Shown in pieces: positions 32,778 to 41,090 of a stretch of DNA of 49,440 nucleotides (position 1 is the first letter of the stretch; the number at the start of each line of letters is the position of its first letter). Below the pieces are notes generated by a model, which worked only from the letters and a program-made list of their open reading frames with translations, had not been told where the DNA came from and did not search any database. The stretch lies in the NCBI GenBank assembly GCA_902594145.1, contig CACJLA010000007.1:1-49440 (forward strand), read 5' to 3'. Source of the DNA: an uncultured Alphaproteobacteria bacterium. Its GTDB lineage: Bacteria; Pseudomonadota; Alphaproteobacteria; HIMB59. Position numbers and translations under genes: made by a program.

Positions 32778-34088
32778 ATGAAGAAAATACTATCTGTATT
32801 TCTAGTTCCTGTTTTTGCCTTACTTTTTTCTTTAAATGCAAAATCAGAGTCATTGACTCTTGGTTGGGCCGCTTGGGATCCAGCTAATGCACTTCAAGAA
32901 TTAAGTAAAGAATTTACTGCAGAGACAGGCGTAGAAATGAACTTCGAATTTGTGCCATGGCCAAATTTTGCAGAGAGAATGTTAAACGAATTAAACAATC
33001 AAGGTAAAACTTTTGATTTGTTGATTGGAGACTCTCAATGGATTGGTCAAGGTGCTGAATACGGTCACTATGTAAAGTTAAATGAATTCTTTGATGCTAA
33101 TGGTATTTCAATGGATGATTTTAATCCTGCAACTGTTTACGCATATTCCACATGGCCTAAAGGTTCACCAAACTATTATGCCTTACCTGCAATGGGTGAT
33201 GCTTTAGCTTGGGCTTATAGAAAAGATTGGTTTGATAGACCAGAACTACAAGCAGAGTTTAAAGGTAAACACGGTTATGATCTAGGTGTTCCAAAGACTT
33301 GGGATGAACTTTATGATATGTGTACTTTCTTCCAAGGAAGAGAAATTGACGGTCAGGTAAGATATGGAGCTGCAATTAATACCGAGCGTGGCTCTGAAGG
33401 TATCACCATGGGTGTAACAGCAGCTATGTATGCTTGGGGTATGCAATACGAAAATCCAGATAAAGCTTATGATATGGATGGCTACTTTAACTCCGATGCA
33501 TCAGTTGAAGCTGTTGAATTTTACAGAAAGATGTACGAAGATTGTGCACCTCCAGGACACTCAGACGCTTACATGGTTGCAAATCTTGACGCCTATAAAT
33601 CAGGACAAGTCGCATTTCAAATGAACTGGTATGCTTTCTGGCCTGGTGTTTCTAAAGAGGACAGTGATGGAAGAGTTTCTGGCTTCTTTGCAAACCCTTG
33701 TCAAAATGTATGCGCGGCTACACTTGGAGGACAGGGTATTTCAGTTGTAAAATACTCTGACAAACAAGATCTTGCTTTGGAGTATATGAAGTGGTTTGCA
33801 AAACCAGATATTCAACAAAAATGGTGGGATTTAGGAGGATATTCATGTCATATGGATGTTTTAGGATCTCCTGATTTTGTTGACTCCGCTGTATACGCTC
33901 AAGGCTTCCTAGACTCAATGGGCATAGTCAAAGACTTTTGGCAAGAGCCAACATTTGTCGAGTTGATGTTACCTATGCAGGAGAGAATTCACGACTATGT
34001 TGTGAATGGAAAAGGCTCTGCAAAAGAGGCACTTGACAAAATTATTGACGATTGGACTGAAGTCTTCGAAGACGACGGTAAAATTTAA
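32778..34088 (+). CDS. ABC transporter periplasmic binding protein (SBP family 1, glycerol/sugar type)
   Basis: A 436-residue binding protein with a Sec signal peptide (about residues 1-23, ending NAKSE) after a GAGGAGG ribosome-binding site. Mature features of family 1 solute-binding proteins include LGWAAWDPANALQELSKEFT, TFDLLIGDSQWIG, YALPAMGDALAWAYRKDWF, VPKTWDELYDMC and ISVVKYSDKQDLALEYMKWF. The surrounding operon with two distinct ATPases and a small membrane protein resembles the rhizobial GlpSTPQV glycerol importer, so a polyol ligand is likely. First gene of the rightward operon, separated from the permeases by a hairpin. Confidence 0.92.
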   Translation: MKKILSVFLVPVFALLFSLNAKSESLTLGWAAWDPANALQELSKEFTAETGVEMNFEFVPWPNFAERMLNELNNQGKTFDLLIGDSQWIGQGAEYGHYVKLNEFFDANGISMDDFNPATVYAYSTWPKGSPNYYALPAMGDALAWAYRKDWFDRPELQAEFKGKHGYDLGVPKTWDELYDMCTFFQGREIDGQVRYGAAINTERGSEGITMGVTAAMYAWGMQYENPDKAYDMDGYFNSDASVEAVEFYRKMYEDCAPPGHSDAYMVANLDAYKSGQVAFQMNWYAFWPGVSKEDSDGRVSGFFANPCQNVCAATLGGQGISVVKYSDKQDLALEYMKWFAKPDIQQKWWDLGGYSCHMDVLGSPDFVDSAVYAQGFLDSMGIVKDFWQEPTFVELMLPMQERIHDYVVNGKGSAKEALDKIIDDWTEVFEDDGKI

Positions 34089-34106
34089 TCAGTAAATATT
34101 TTTTTT

Positions 34107-34130
34107 AAGGGTGGGTTTATTCCCACCCTT
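34107..34130 (+). terminator. Hairpin between binding protein and permease genes (attenuator or mRNA stabiliser)
   Basis: A GC-rich stem AAGGGTGGG (34107-34115) and CCCACCCTT (34122-34130) with a 6-base loop, followed by a short T-run. Its place right after the binding-protein gene is typical of partial terminators or stability hairpins that raise binding-protein levels over permeases. Confidence 0.65.
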
Positions 34131-34156
34131 TTACCCATACTTAAATAATTAGAAAT

Positions 34157-35059
34157 ATGAAAAGTGCTGCTAAAAAGTTTAAGGGATTGTCTGATAAGGC
34201 TATAGCTTGGATTTTTATAGCACCGACATTAATTTTACTTCTTGCCATAAACATTTATCCGCTCATATATGCCATAAGAATGTCTTTTACAAACTTCTAT
34301 GCGAACAAGATTGGAAGAGAAGTGAAATTTGTAGGATTAAAAAATTACAAAAAAATTCTAGGAAAAGAAGAAATTTGGGAAAAAATGCAAATAACTGCTC
34401 ATTTTGTTTGTTGGACTTTGGTTTTACAAGCATTGATTGGTCTAGGATTAGCATTACTTCTAAATAAAAAATTTAAAGGCAACGAACTACTAACAACACT
34501 CATAGTTTTACCCATGATGCTATCACCTGCAGTTGTAGGAGTATTTTGGACTTACTTATATAACCCCCAAGTTGGATTATTTAATTACGTTGTGAACTTT
34601 TTCTATGATTTTGGTATTTTTGATATGATTGGTTCAAGCACGTTAGCGCCCTGGTCTATTGTCATTGTTGATACGTGGATGTGGACACCTTTTACTATGC
34701 TAATCTGTCTTGCTGGTTTAAGGTCAATTCCTAACTACCTTTATGAAGCTGCAGAAGTAGACAGAGCTAGTAAATGGCAACAATTTATCCATATAACATT
34801 ACCTTCTGTACTCCCTTTTTTATTACTAGCACTACTTTTCAGAGGTATTGAAAATTTCAAAATGTTTGATTTAGTCGCTGAGCTAACTTCTGGTGGTCCC
34901 GGTTCGGCAACCGAGTTAGCATCAATAAATTTAAAACGAGAAGCATTTGAAAAATGGAAGACGGGATATAGCTCTGCATTCGCTGTTATATTGTTTGTGA
35001 CAATATTTGGTTTCGGAAATGTCTATGTGAAAGTAATGAATAAAATTAAGGATAGATGA
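34157..35059 (+). CDS. ABC transporter permease, MalF/UgpA type
   Basis: A 300-residue permease with six expected helices. The family's coupling (EAA) loop is visible as YLYEAAEVDRASKWQQFIHITLPSVLP near residues 196-222. The first helix (IAPTLILLLAINIYPLIYAI) and the NFYANKIGREVKFVGLKNY segment are standard. It overlaps the next permease gene by 4 bp. It forms the heterodimeric channel with that protein for the polyol or sugar importer. Confidence 0.92.
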   Translation: MKSAAKKFKGLSDKAIAWIFIAPTLILLLAINIYPLIYAIRMSFTNFYANKIGREVKFVGLKNYKKILGKEEIWEKMQITAHFVCWTLVLQALIGLGLALLLNKKFKGNELLTTLIVLPMMLSPAVVGVFWTYLYNPQVGLFNYVVNFFYDFGIFDMIGSSTLAPWSIVIVDTWMWTPFTMLICLAGLRSIPNYLYEAAEVDRASKWQQFIHITLPSVLPFLLLALLFRGIENFKMFDLVAELTSGGPGSATELASINLKREAFEKWKTGYSSAFAVILFVTIFGFGNVYVKVMNKIKDR

Positions 35060-36003
35060 TGGATACCTCAAGATCACCCTCAGAAGCTAGCGGATTTTCT
35101 AGAAAATTAGCAGCCACAATTATTATTGTGTATATGGTCGTAACACTTATTCCAATCTCCTGGATGGTAGCAACAAGCTTTAAAAGCGTTGATAGTGCTA
35201 TCTCATATCCTCCTGAGGTTTTTTTTGAGCCATCATTAGAGGGTTATGTAAATCTTTTTACAAACCGTTCAAGACAACCTAAGGACTATTTAGACTCACT
35301 TCCACCACCTGATACTTGGTATGAGGAATTAGTTAGAAGTAGAGAGATGGTAATAACAGGACCCTCTAAATTCTTACCAAGATATTCTAATTCTTTGATT
35401 ATCGGTTTCGGAGCTACATTTTTTTCTGTATTTTTAGGTTCTCTTGCAGCTTATGCATTATCAAGATTTAAAGTTCCTTTAAAAGACGACTTATTATTCT
35501 TTATTTTGTCGACAAGAATGTTTCCTCCCATAGCTGTAGCTGTGCCAATTTTCATAATGTATAGAAAACTTGGTCTTGGAGATACTCATGTAGGAATGAT
35601 AATTTTATATACGGTTGTAAACTTGAGTTTATCTGTATGGTTATTAAAAGGTTTCATGGATGAAATACCAAGAGAGTATGAAGAGGCTGCCATGATTGAT
35701 GGATATTCTCGAATGCAAGCATTTTTCAAAGTAGTACTGCCTCAGGCAACGACAGGGATTGCAGCAACTGCTATTTTTTGCATGATTTTTTCATGGAATG
35801 AATATGCATTTGCCGTTTTACTTACACAATTTAACGCACAAACAGCTCCACCATTTATTCCTACAATAATAGGAGAGGGAGGTTTAGACTGGCCCGCTAT
35901 TGGGGCGGGTACAACGTTATTTTTAATACCTGTAATGATATTTACTGTGGTTTTAAGAAAACATCTGCTAAGAGGTATAACATTTGGAGCGGTAAGAAAA
36001 TAA
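35056..36003 (+). CDS. ABC transporter permease, MalG/UgpE type
   Basis: A 315-residue permease with a signal-anchor-like first helix (LIPISWMVATSFK) and the coupling loop IPREYEEAAMIDGYSRMQAFFKVVLPQATTG. A roughly 50-residue periplasmic loop after helix 1 (SRQPKDYLDSLPPPDTWYEELV) is longer than in MalG-like proteins of similar size and is typical of glycerol/polyol-type systems with binding-protein contacts. Start overlaps the previous gene by 4 bp. Confidence 0.92.
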   Translation: MMDTSRSPSEASGFSRKLAATIIIVYMVVTLIPISWMVATSFKSVDSAISYPPEVFFEPSLEGYVNLFTNRSRQPKDYLDSLPPPDTWYEELVRSREMVITGPSKFLPRYSNSLIIGFGATFFSVFLGSLAAYALSRFKVPLKDDLLFFILSTRMFPPIAVAVPIFIMYRKLGLGDTHVGMIILYTVVNLSLSVWLLKGFMDEIPREYEEAAMIDGYSRMQAFFKVVLPQATTGIAATAIFCMIFSWNEYAFAVLLTQFNAQTAPPFIPTIIGEGGLDWPAIGAGTTLFLIPVMIFTVVLRKHLLRGITFGAVRK

Positions 36004-36194
36004 TGAGTGAGAAAAAAAGTTTATTAAGAAGAATATTTAGAAGATCTATTTGGGAAAATGCATCAACTGTTTTGATTTTGGTAGGTGTATTTATGTTAAT
36101 GCAACCTTTTGCAATGTGGATGTATACCTATTCATTTATCGTAATTCTTATTGGGACTATTGGATTTGTTATCACAAGTCATTTTCCAGATTAA
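36003..36194 (+). CDS. Small two-helix membrane protein of the ABC transporter
   Basis: A 63-residue protein with a basic N-terminus (MSEKKSLLRRIFRRS) and two hydrophobic stretches (about residues 20-37 and 42-60). Its ATG overlaps the permease stop by one base and its own stop lies 2 bases before the ATPase start, so it is made together with the transporter. A small membrane protein also occurs in glycerol-type ABC operons. Its role, possibly an accessory transporter subunit, is unproven. Confidence 0.72.
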   Translation: MSEKKSLLRRIFRRSIWENASTVLILVGVFMLMQPFAMWMYTYSFIVILIGTIGFVITSHFPD

Positions 36195-36196
36195 TC

Positions 36197-37279
36197 ATGG
36201 CAGAGATAGAAATTAAAAATTTACATAAATCTTTTGGTAACTTTGTTGCAGTAAAAAACTCTAATCTTGTAATTGAAAATAAAGAATTCTTTGTGCTACT
36301 AGGTCCCTCAGGTTGTGGTAAAACGACAACTCTAAGAATGATAGCAGGATTAGAGCTACCAACCTCAGGAAACATATTACTTGATAAAGAGGATGTAGGT
36401 TATCTGAGAGCCTCACAACGTGATATAGCCTTTGTTTTTCAGCTTTTTGCCTTATATCCACATATGAACGTTAGAAATAATTTAGCTTTTCCTCTAAAAA
36501 TGCAAAAGTTCTCCAAGACTGAAGTTGATGCAAAAGTTATGGAAGCAGCAAAGCTTTTAAGAATTGATCATTTATTAAAATCAAAAGTATCCTCATTAGC
36601 TGGAGGAGATCGTCAACGAGTTGCTTTAGGTAGAGCCCTAGTTAGGAGACCTAAAGCATTTTTAATGGATGAGCCTTTAGGTACGCTTGATGCTGAATTT
36701 AGAGAATTAATGTGTTTAGAATTACGAAAACTTCATGATGATATAGACGCCACTACAGTTTATGTGACACATGATCAACAAGAAGCAATGTCAATGGCAG
36801 ATCGAATAGCAGTAATGAATGAGGGAGAGGTTTTACAAGCTGACTCCCCAAAAATTATTTATAATAAGCCAAAAACTAAATTTGTAGCAAATTTTATTGG
36901 ATCACCGGGTATGAACTTTATTCCAATTAAAGAAAAAATTATCCCAAATCAATCAAGTATCAAACTACTAGACTCCTCTTTAAAAATACCTGAACAAAGA
37001 GAGGGTACAAATTCAAATGAGAATTTTTTAGGAGTAAGACCAGAGAATTTAAGGTTAGTATCTGAAAATGGAGTAAAAGGAAATATCTTTGGTGTTGAGT
37101 ATTTAGGTTCTAGAAAAATACTTACTGTTGAAACCCAACTTGGAAATATAAAGATAAGAGTAGATAGTGACACGCAAGTTAAAATTAATGAGCAAATTCA
37201 ATTTAATACACTGAATAATAATCAAATAATTTTTGATGGATCAAATGATATGGCACTTCAAAGTGAGTTTATGAATTAA
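36197..37279 (+). CDS. ABC transporter ATPase 1, MalK/UgpC-like (GlpS/GlpT type)
   Basis: A 360-residue ATPase. Walker A is GPSGCGKTTTLR, the Q-loop FQLFALYP, a variant signature LAGGDRQRV (for LSGGQ), Walker B FLMDEPLGTLD and the switch His in YVTHDQQEA. A C-terminal TOBE domain follows (about residues 240-360, NFLGVRPENLRL). The start is ATG 36197 (MAEIEIKNLHKSF), two bases after the small membrane gene; the open frame upstream is the shifted reading of that gene. It works as a heterodimer with the next ATPase. Confidence 0.92.
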   Translation: MAEIEIKNLHKSFGNFVAVKNSNLVIENKEFFVLLGPSGCGKTTTLRMIAGLELPTSGNILLDKEDVGYLRASQRDIAFVFQLFALYPHMNVRNNLAFPLKMQKFSKTEVDAKVMEAAKLLRIDHLLKSKVSSLAGGDRQRVALGRALVRRPKAFLMDEPLGTLDAEFRELMCLELRKLHDDIDATTVYVTHDQQEAMSMADRIAVMNEGEVLQADSPKIIYNKPKTKFVANFIGSPGMNFIPIKEKIIPNQSSIKLLDSSLKIPEQREGTNSNENFLGVRPENLRLVSENGVKGNIFGVEYLGSRKILTVETQLGNIKIRVDSDTQVKINEQIQFNTLNNNQIIFDGSNDMALQSEFMN

Positions 37280-38289
37280 TGTCTAAAGTAGAATTACAGA
37301 ATATTACAAAAATATATGACAAAACAATCAAGGCTTTAGATGACATAAGCTTCACCGTAAAAGACGGAGAATTTTTTATTTTACTCGGTCCAACAGGTGC
37401 GGGGAAGACAACAACGCTTAGGTCAATTGCTGGTCTTGAAAAAATAGATAAAGGAAAAATTTTTTTTGACGATGAGGATGTTTCTGAGGCTCAGCCGGCA
37501 GCAAGGGACACAGCATTTGTCTTTCAACAGTATTCCTTATACCCACACTACAAAGTATATGATAATTTAGCTTTCCCACTTCGATCTCCTTTAAGAAAAG
37601 TCCCTGAGTCTGAAATTAATGAAAAAGTCAAAAAAATAGCGGAAATGTTGAAGATTTCTGGAAAATTAAACAACAAAGCAACAGAGTTATCAGGTGGTGA
37701 AATGCAAAGAGTTGCTATTGGTAGAGCTTTGGTTAGAAATCCAAGTATTTATTTGATGGACGAACCACTATCTTCTCTAGATGCCAAACTTCGTGAGAGC
37801 TTAAGGGTAGAATTAAAAAAAATTCAGTTAAATTTAGGTTCAACTATTCTTTATGTAACACACGACCAAGCTGAGGCCACAACTATGGCCGATCAAATTG
37901 GTGTTTTGGAAAATGGAAAGATTGCTCAGATAGGTACACCTGAAGAAATATATAATAATCCTAAATCAATCTACGTAGCGAACAGACTAGGATCCCCTAA
38001 GATTAATATTTTAGATAAAACTTCAATTAATACCTCATCACCAAATCAGGCTAGTCAATTAGGATTAAGACCTGAGCATATTAAATTAGGTGAAGGAGAT
38101 CTTATCGGTTCAATTAAAACAATTGAGTCCTTAGGAGCTGAAACAGTAGTGGAGTTAGAATATAAAGGGTTAGAGATTTTATCTTTATATCAAGGATTAT
38201 TTCAAGGTGTACGCGGAGATGAAATAAAGTTCGCCATCGATAATAGCAAAGTTCTATTTTTTGATGACAAAGGAGTGAGTATTGAATGA
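37279..38289 (+). CDS. ABC transporter ATPase 2, MalK/UgpC-like (GlpS/GlpT type)
   Basis: A 336-residue ATPase with Walker A GPTGAGKTTTLR, Q-loop FQQYSLYP, canonical signature LSGGEMQRVAIGRAL, Walker B YLMDEPLSSLD, switch His in YVTHDQAEA, and a TOBE domain (LGLRPEHIKLGEGD). It overlaps the first ATPase by one base and the kinase subunit gene by 4 bp. Two different ATPases in one importer is unusual for MalK-type systems, which mostly use one homodimer, but is known from glycerol importers. Confidence 0.93.
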   Translation: MSKVELQNITKIYDKTIKALDDISFTVKDGEFFILLGPTGAGKTTTLRSIAGLEKIDKGKIFFDDEDVSEAQPAARDTAFVFQQYSLYPHYKVYDNLAFPLRSPLRKVPESEINEKVKKIAEMLKISGKLNNKATELSGGEMQRVAIGRALVRNPSIYLMDEPLSSLDAKLRESLRVELKKIQLNLGSTILYVTHDQAEATTMADQIGVLENGKIAQIGTPEEIYNNPKSIYVANRLGSPKINILDKTSINTSSPNQASQLGLRPEHIKLGEGDLIGSIKTIESLGAETVVELEYKGLEILSLYQGLFQGVRGDEIKFAIDNSKVLFFDDKGVSIE

Positions 38290-38915
38290 GTGTTGATTTT
38301 CTTATCGAAACCGCAAAGAAAATACAGGTTGTCATTAACGACAATTCCTCTGAAATAGAAAAATTAGATCAAGAAATAGGTGATGGCGATCATATTTTTA
38401 ATGTTCAAAGAGGAATAAAACTTGTTATAGAATTAGAACCAACCATAAAAGATTTAATAATGTCTAAGGCATTAAATCAAATTGCGATGAAGGTCCTTTC
38501 TGGTATAGGTGGTTCATCAGGAGCATTATTTGGAACGTTATTTATGACAATGGCTAAAGGTAATTCAATTGATGAAGGTATTGATTATAAAAAAGCTATA
38601 GAAATTTTTGCAGAGGGTGTGGAAGCTGTCAAACAAAGAGGTAAGGCGGATGTGGGAGAAAAAACAATGATGGATGTTTTAATACCTGTCTCTAATTGTC
38701 TCAAAAAAGGCGTTGAAGATGATAAAGATCTTAAAGAAATACTAAAAGAGGCAGTAGAAGTAGCTGAAAAAGGGATGTTTTCGACAAAAGATCTCTTGGC
38801 TACAAAAGGTAGAGCCTCTTTTTTAGGTGAGCGAGCAAGGGGTCACATTGATCCTGGTGCCCGGTCTTCACAATTAATGATAAAAACTGTCTGTGAGTCA
38901 GTTATAAATAGTTAG
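38286..38915 (+). CDS. dhaL: Dihydroxyacetone kinase L subunit-like (ADP/ATP-binding)
   Basis: A 209-residue all-helical DhaL domain. The nucleotide- and magnesium-binding motif is EIGDGDHIFNVQRG (about residues 28-41), with a second conserved block, SGIGGSSGALFGTLF, and a C-terminal TKGRASFLGERARGHIDPGA loop. It phosphorylates a short keto-sugar bound covalently to the K subunit encoded next. The start overlaps the ATPase gene by 4 bp, linking uptake directly to phosphorylation. No phosphotransferase (DhaM) gene follows, so ATP rather than PEP is the probable donor. Confidence 0.9.
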   Translation: MSVDFLIETAKKIQVVINDNSSEIEKLDQEIGDGDHIFNVQRGIKLVIELEPTIKDLIMSKALNQIAMKVLSGIGGSSGALFGTLFMTMAKGNSIDEGIDYKKAIEIFAEGVEAVKQRGKADVGEKTMMDVLIPVSNCLKKGVEDDKDLKEILKEAVEVAEKGMFSTKDLLATKGRASFLGERARGHIDPGARSSQLMIKTVCESVINS

Positions 38916-38924
38916 GAGGAAACT

Positions 38925-39917
38925 ATGAAAAAATTTATGAATTCAGCAGATGACTTTTTAAAGGAGAGCCTACAAGGTTTTGGTGCTGCACACCAAGACA
39001 TTGTAAGTTGTTATTACGATCCAAATTTTATAACCAGAGCCACTCCCACAAAAGAAGGAAAAGTATCTTTGATAAGTGGAGGAGGCAGTGGTCACGAGCC
39101 TATGCATGGCGGATTAGTTGGATACGGAATGCTCGATGCAGCATGCCCAGGATTTGTTTTCTCTTCACCTACACCAGATCAAATGTTAGCTGCTGCTGAA
39201 AAAGTAGATAGTGGAGCAGGTGTCCTTTTTATCGTTAAAAATTACTCAGGTGATGTTATGAATTTTCAAATGGCTGCTGAAATGATGCAAGGCCCTAATG
39301 AGTCTGTATTAACAAATGATGATGTTGCTGTTGAAGACTCTTCATTCACAACTGGTAGAAGAGGTGTTGCTGCCACTGTCGTTGTTGAAAAAATAGTTGG
39401 TTCTTTAGCTGAGCATGGAGGTAGCTTACAGGAATGCAAAGCTTTAGGAGATAAGGTTAATAAAAATTCAGGATCCATGGGAGTTGCCTTTTCAAGTTGT
39501 ACAGTTCCAGCAGCAGGAAAACCAAACTTTGATATTGGTGATGATGAAATGGAATTTGGGGTAGGAATTCATGGTGAGCCTGGAAGAAGAAGAGATAAAG
39601 TTAAATCTGCACAAGAAATTACAAATGAATTATTGGATGCAATTAATGAGGATTTAAAACCCGATGCTAATGAAGAAATACTACTATTTGTGAATGGCAT
39701 GGGTGGAACTCCTCTAACAGAGTTATACCTTATTTATGATAATGCTAAAAATATGTTAGATAAAAAAAATATCAAAATTTCAAGGTCTCTTGTTGGAAAT
39801 TATTGCACTTCTCTTGAGATGCAGGGTGCCTCTATTACTCTTACAAAGCTTGACGAAGAGCTTTTAAAGCATTGGGACTCAAATGTTCACACCGCTGCGA
39901 TGCGTTGGGGAATGTGA
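38925..39917 (+). CDS. dhaK: Dihydroxyacetone kinase K subunit-like (substrate-binding)
   Basis: A 330-residue DhaK domain that forms a hemiaminal bond between its active-site His and the keto group of the substrate. The His is H216 in GVGIHGEPGRRRD. The N-terminal block GGGSGHEPMHGGLVGYGMLDAACPG and VKNYSGDVMNF are canonical. A GGAGG site lies 9 bases upstream. DhaKL homologues act on dihydroxyacetone, but also on erythrulose, apulose and other tetrose or branched ketoses. The neighbouring isomerase and dehydrogenase genes favour one of these rarer polyols. Confidence 0.92.
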   Translation: MKKFMNSADDFLKESLQGFGAAHQDIVSCYYDPNFITRATPTKEGKVSLISGGGSGHEPMHGGLVGYGMLDAACPGFVFSSPTPDQMLAAAEKVDSGAGVLFIVKNYSGDVMNFQMAAEMMQGPNESVLTNDDVAVEDSSFTTGRRGVAATVVVEKIVGSLAEHGGSLQECKALGDKVNKNSGSMGVAFSSCTVPAAGKPNFDIGDDEMEFGVGIHGEPGRRRDKVKSAQEITNELLDAINEDLKPDANEEILLFVNGMGGTPLTELYLIYDNAKNMLDKKNIKISRSLVGNYCTSLEMQGASITLTKLDEELLKHWDSNVHTAAMRWGM

Positions 39918-39984
39918 TAAAAGCTCATAAAATTTAAATAATTAATTAAAACAATTTTCATAATTGGAACTGAAAATTCTAATT

Positions 39985-40208
39985 ATGTTTAAATATATTT
40001 TTAAAGGAATTCCCTTTTCACTCTTTCTAATACCAAATTTGGTATTAGTGGAAAAGATGGATACCTAACTTTTGGTGATATCTAGAAAGAAGGACGAGTT
40101 GTGGATACCTATCTAGGTTACGCACAGTCTTTTGTCGACTATGTTAAGAAAGTAGGAACAATTAAAAAACTTCCTCTATTCGAGTATTCTACTCAATCTT
40201 TTAAGTAA
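39985..40208 (+). pseudogene. Decayed gene remnant after dhaK
   Basis: An ATG at 39985 opens a frame with a signal-like start (MFKYIFKGIPFSLFL) that stops after 27 residues. A second frame, shifted, encodes KFGISGKDGYLTFGDI, an in-frame TAG at 40083-40085, then a further 40 protein-like residues (VVDTYLGYAQSFVDYVKKVG) to TAA at 40206-40208. One frameshift and one nonsense change thus break what looks like a small secreted protein. I do not recognise the ancestor. The remaining bases of this 343-bp gap (39918-39984 and the terminator) hold nothing else I can see. Confidence 0.5.
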
Positions 40209-40218
40209 TTTTTAAAAA

Positions 40219-40247
40219 AAAAGCCTGTGATAATTTCACAGGCTTTT
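40219..40247. terminator. Bidirectional intrinsic terminator
   Basis: A perfect 10-bp stem, AAGCCTGTGA (40221-40230) and TCACAGGCTT (40236-40245), with a 5-base loop. An A-run precedes it and a T-run follows, so it can stop transcription of the dhaLK operon from the left and of the leftward small genes (40261-40908) from the right. Confidence 0.88.
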
Positions 40248-40260
40248 ATATATAATTTAC

Positions 40261-40599
40261 TTAGTTGGTAGTCTTTAATTCTGTGGCGCCAGTTTCAGAT
40301 CTCCACAAAAGACCATCTTTTTTCAAACTCACCATTAATAAGGCTTCCTTGTCGCCCGATTTGTATGTATTAAATGAGTGCGTCACTAAGATATCATCAT
40401 TCTCATATATACATCTGTGATTCTCTTGGACTAAGACCCCCATGAACTCTTTAAATTCCTCATCTGGCAAGTCGTCTGCGCGAGTTATTACTTTTCCTGA
40501 TGAATGAAAAACAAACTGCCAATCATCATGAAAACATTCTCTATGTCCTTTCACATCTCTATTTATCCATGTTTCTCTCATTTTTGCATATAAAGCCAT
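40261..40599 (-). CDS. NTF2/SnoaL-like small protein
   Basis: A 112-residue protein with the NTF2-like cone pattern: an N-terminal helix with KMRETWINRDVKGHRECFHDDWQFVFH, then strands with HRCIYENDDILVTHSF and a closing strand pair. It lacks a signal peptide. Members serve as isomerases, hydrolases or ligand-binding domains. It is second in a two-gene leftward unit with the 94-residue protein upstream, separated by 24 bp. Function not determinable. Confidence 0.6.
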   Translation of the reverse strand: MALYAKMRETWINRDVKGHRECFHDDWQFVFHSSGKVITRADDLPDEEFKEFMGVLVQENHRCIYENDDILVTHSFNTYKSGDKEALLMVSLKKDGLLWRSETGATELKTTN

Positions 40600-40623
40600 A
40601 ATTATTTCTCCTTTAATGTTTAT

Positions 40624-40908
40624 TTAATTTTGATGATTTAAGGTTACTTGACCTACAAATGTTTCTACTGAAACCCTATTATCTTTATTAGTGTCTAGTC
40701 TTTTTTTCCTTGCTGCATCTGCATCTTTCATAGCTTTCTCATCAGGATAAATTGTAACTGCCATCAAAGTATCATCGCTAATTCGTACACCAATCATTTG
40801 GCTCGCTTGCGGAAATTCAGATGGTGCATTCTGCGTATATCCTTCTGACTGTTCGTCAGCAGCCTCTTTTGAAGCCATTTTAACAGTTGTTATTCTTGCT
40901 ATACTCAT
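40624..40908 (-). CDS. Small hypothetical protein, possible dimeric alpha/beta-barrel fold
   Basis: A 94-residue cytosolic protein (starts MSIARITTVKMASKEAADE). A first strand, a central strand with DDTLMAVTIYPDEKAMKDADAARKKR and a final strand give a pattern like the antibiotic-biosynthesis monooxygenase (ABM) ferredoxin-like fold, but there are no diagnostic motifs. It has a good GGAGG site (AAGGAGGAGTTTT before ATG). First of a two-gene unit with an NTF2-like protein; the pairing of ABM-like and NTF2-like genes recurs at 43336-44135. Confidence 0.5.
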   Translation of the reverse strand: MSIARITTVKMASKEAADEQSEGYTQNAPSEFPQASQMIGVRISDDTLMAVTIYPDEKAMKDADAARKKRLDTNKDNRVSVETFVGQVTLNHQN

Positions 40909-41090
40909 TTAAAACTCCTCCTTCATCTTGAACTGGATTATCTAACTAATATTTTAATATTACATTCTAATATCACTTATATTAAATATTTAATTTCATG
41001 ATTAACTTGAGCATTTTGCATATCCAAAAATTAAAATTATAATTATACTTATAAAATATTAAGTAATTTCTGTGTGAAAGGAGAAAATTA

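Noticed and set aside
36050-36196. A longer start for the first polyol ATPase
   Set aside because: The extra 49 residues are the shifted reading of the small membrane protein gene and are not ABC-like; ATG 36197 gives the standard N-terminus.
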